Source: JAILLW01 sp045640525
GTDB taxonomy: Bacteria > Bacillota > Clostridia > Lachnospirales > Lachnospiraceae
DNA length: 24,035 nucleotides
Direction of reading: 5' to 3'
NCBI GenBank assembly: GCA_045640525.1
Contig: JAZUFE010000020.1
Span: 1-24,035, forward strand
Positions within the stretch are counted from its first letter, which is position 1, and each line of letters begins with the position of its first letter. Both the position numbers and the translations under genes were made by a program. The notes below the pieces were generated by a model. The model made no database searches. It saw only the letters and a program-made list of their open reading frames with translations, and had not been told where the DNA came from. This document shows positions 23,923 through 24,035 of the stretch, in pieces.

Positions 23923-24035
23923 ATGCAGATTAATTTAGCGATGTCATTCAATAAAGTATATGTAAAGTATGCGTACGTAATGCTTACCTCATTATTTGAA
24001 AATCAGTATGAGGGTACGATAATTAACTTAACGGT
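23923..24035 (+). CDS. Glycosyltransferase family 8, N-terminal fragment
   Basis: The first 37 codons of a gene that runs off the window. The start MQINLAMSFNKVYVKYAYVM with LTSLFENQ following matches the opening of GT8 enzymes: strand 1, then 'Y..YA.V.L.SLFENN'. Family GT8 includes lipopolysaccharide galactosyl/glucosyltransferases and glycogenin-like retaining enzymes. The DxD site lies outside the window. AAGGGTGA sits 4-5 bases before the ATG. It continues the glycosyltransferase cluster but has its own likely promoter. Confidence 0.7.
   Translation, partial: MQINLAMSFNKVYVKYAYVMLTSLFENQYEGTIINLT

Noticed and set aside
23825..23938. Open frame reading ELLEDNQFFGLLKKV before the GT8 gene
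   Set aside because: It has no good start codon or ribosome binding site and contains the GT8 promoter; no family is recognised, so a remnant is not supported.

Overview
The window looks like a chromosomal segment of a motile, low-to-moderate GC Gram-positive of the class Clostridia, most likely the Lachnospiraceae (Butyrivibrio/Roseburia-like). This is inference. It rests on the RNHCP protein, a ZTP riboswitch on purC, a YARHG-domain lipoprotein with a Gram-positive type lipobox, strong AGGAGG-type ribosome binding sites and a sigma-28 flagellin promoter. No RNA genes, insertion sequences or CRISPR arrays were seen, and no stretch over 300 bases lacks a gene.

Left part (1-9284): the C-terminal end of an unknown protein, a 57-residue DUF3006-like protein, an RNHCP zinc-finger-like protein and a MATE efflux pump. 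These are followed by a ZTP (pfl) riboswitch with an intrinsic terminator ahead of purC. A shared terminator separates purC from a convergent dCache hybrid histidine kinase. Divergent from the kinase are an unknown polytopic membrane protein, then an O-acetylhomoserine sulfhydrylase (metY) and a YARHG lipoprotein, both on the plus strand.

Middle (9281-12388, minus strand): a tight three-gene operon of an SLC13/ArsB-type permease, an OGG1-like DNA glycosylase and a six-TM voltage-gated type K+ channel with two TrkA-C domains. The channel gene converges on the lipoprotein gene with overlapping stop codons.

Right part (12389-24035, plus strand): a consensus sigma-28 promoter and a leader with a GGA hairpin drive a cysteine-containing flagellin. 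With only 27 bases between, and no terminator, there follow a divergent ribulose-phosphate 3-epimerase-like protein, an IspD/TarI-type cytidylyltransferase and a zinc alcohol dehydrogenase. Then come a DUF3880/CgeB-like glycosyltransferase, a GT4 glycosyltransferase, a large two-part glycosyltransferase and two tandem paralogous GT2-methyltransferase fusions. A new promoter precedes the start of a GT8 glycosyltransferase that runs off the window.

The most interesting hypothesis is that this right-hand block makes a CDP-alditol-like donor (epimerase, reductase, cytidylyltransferase) and a methylated glycan that decorates the flagellin encoded first in the same operon. The gene order and promoter are read directly; the chemistry is inference.
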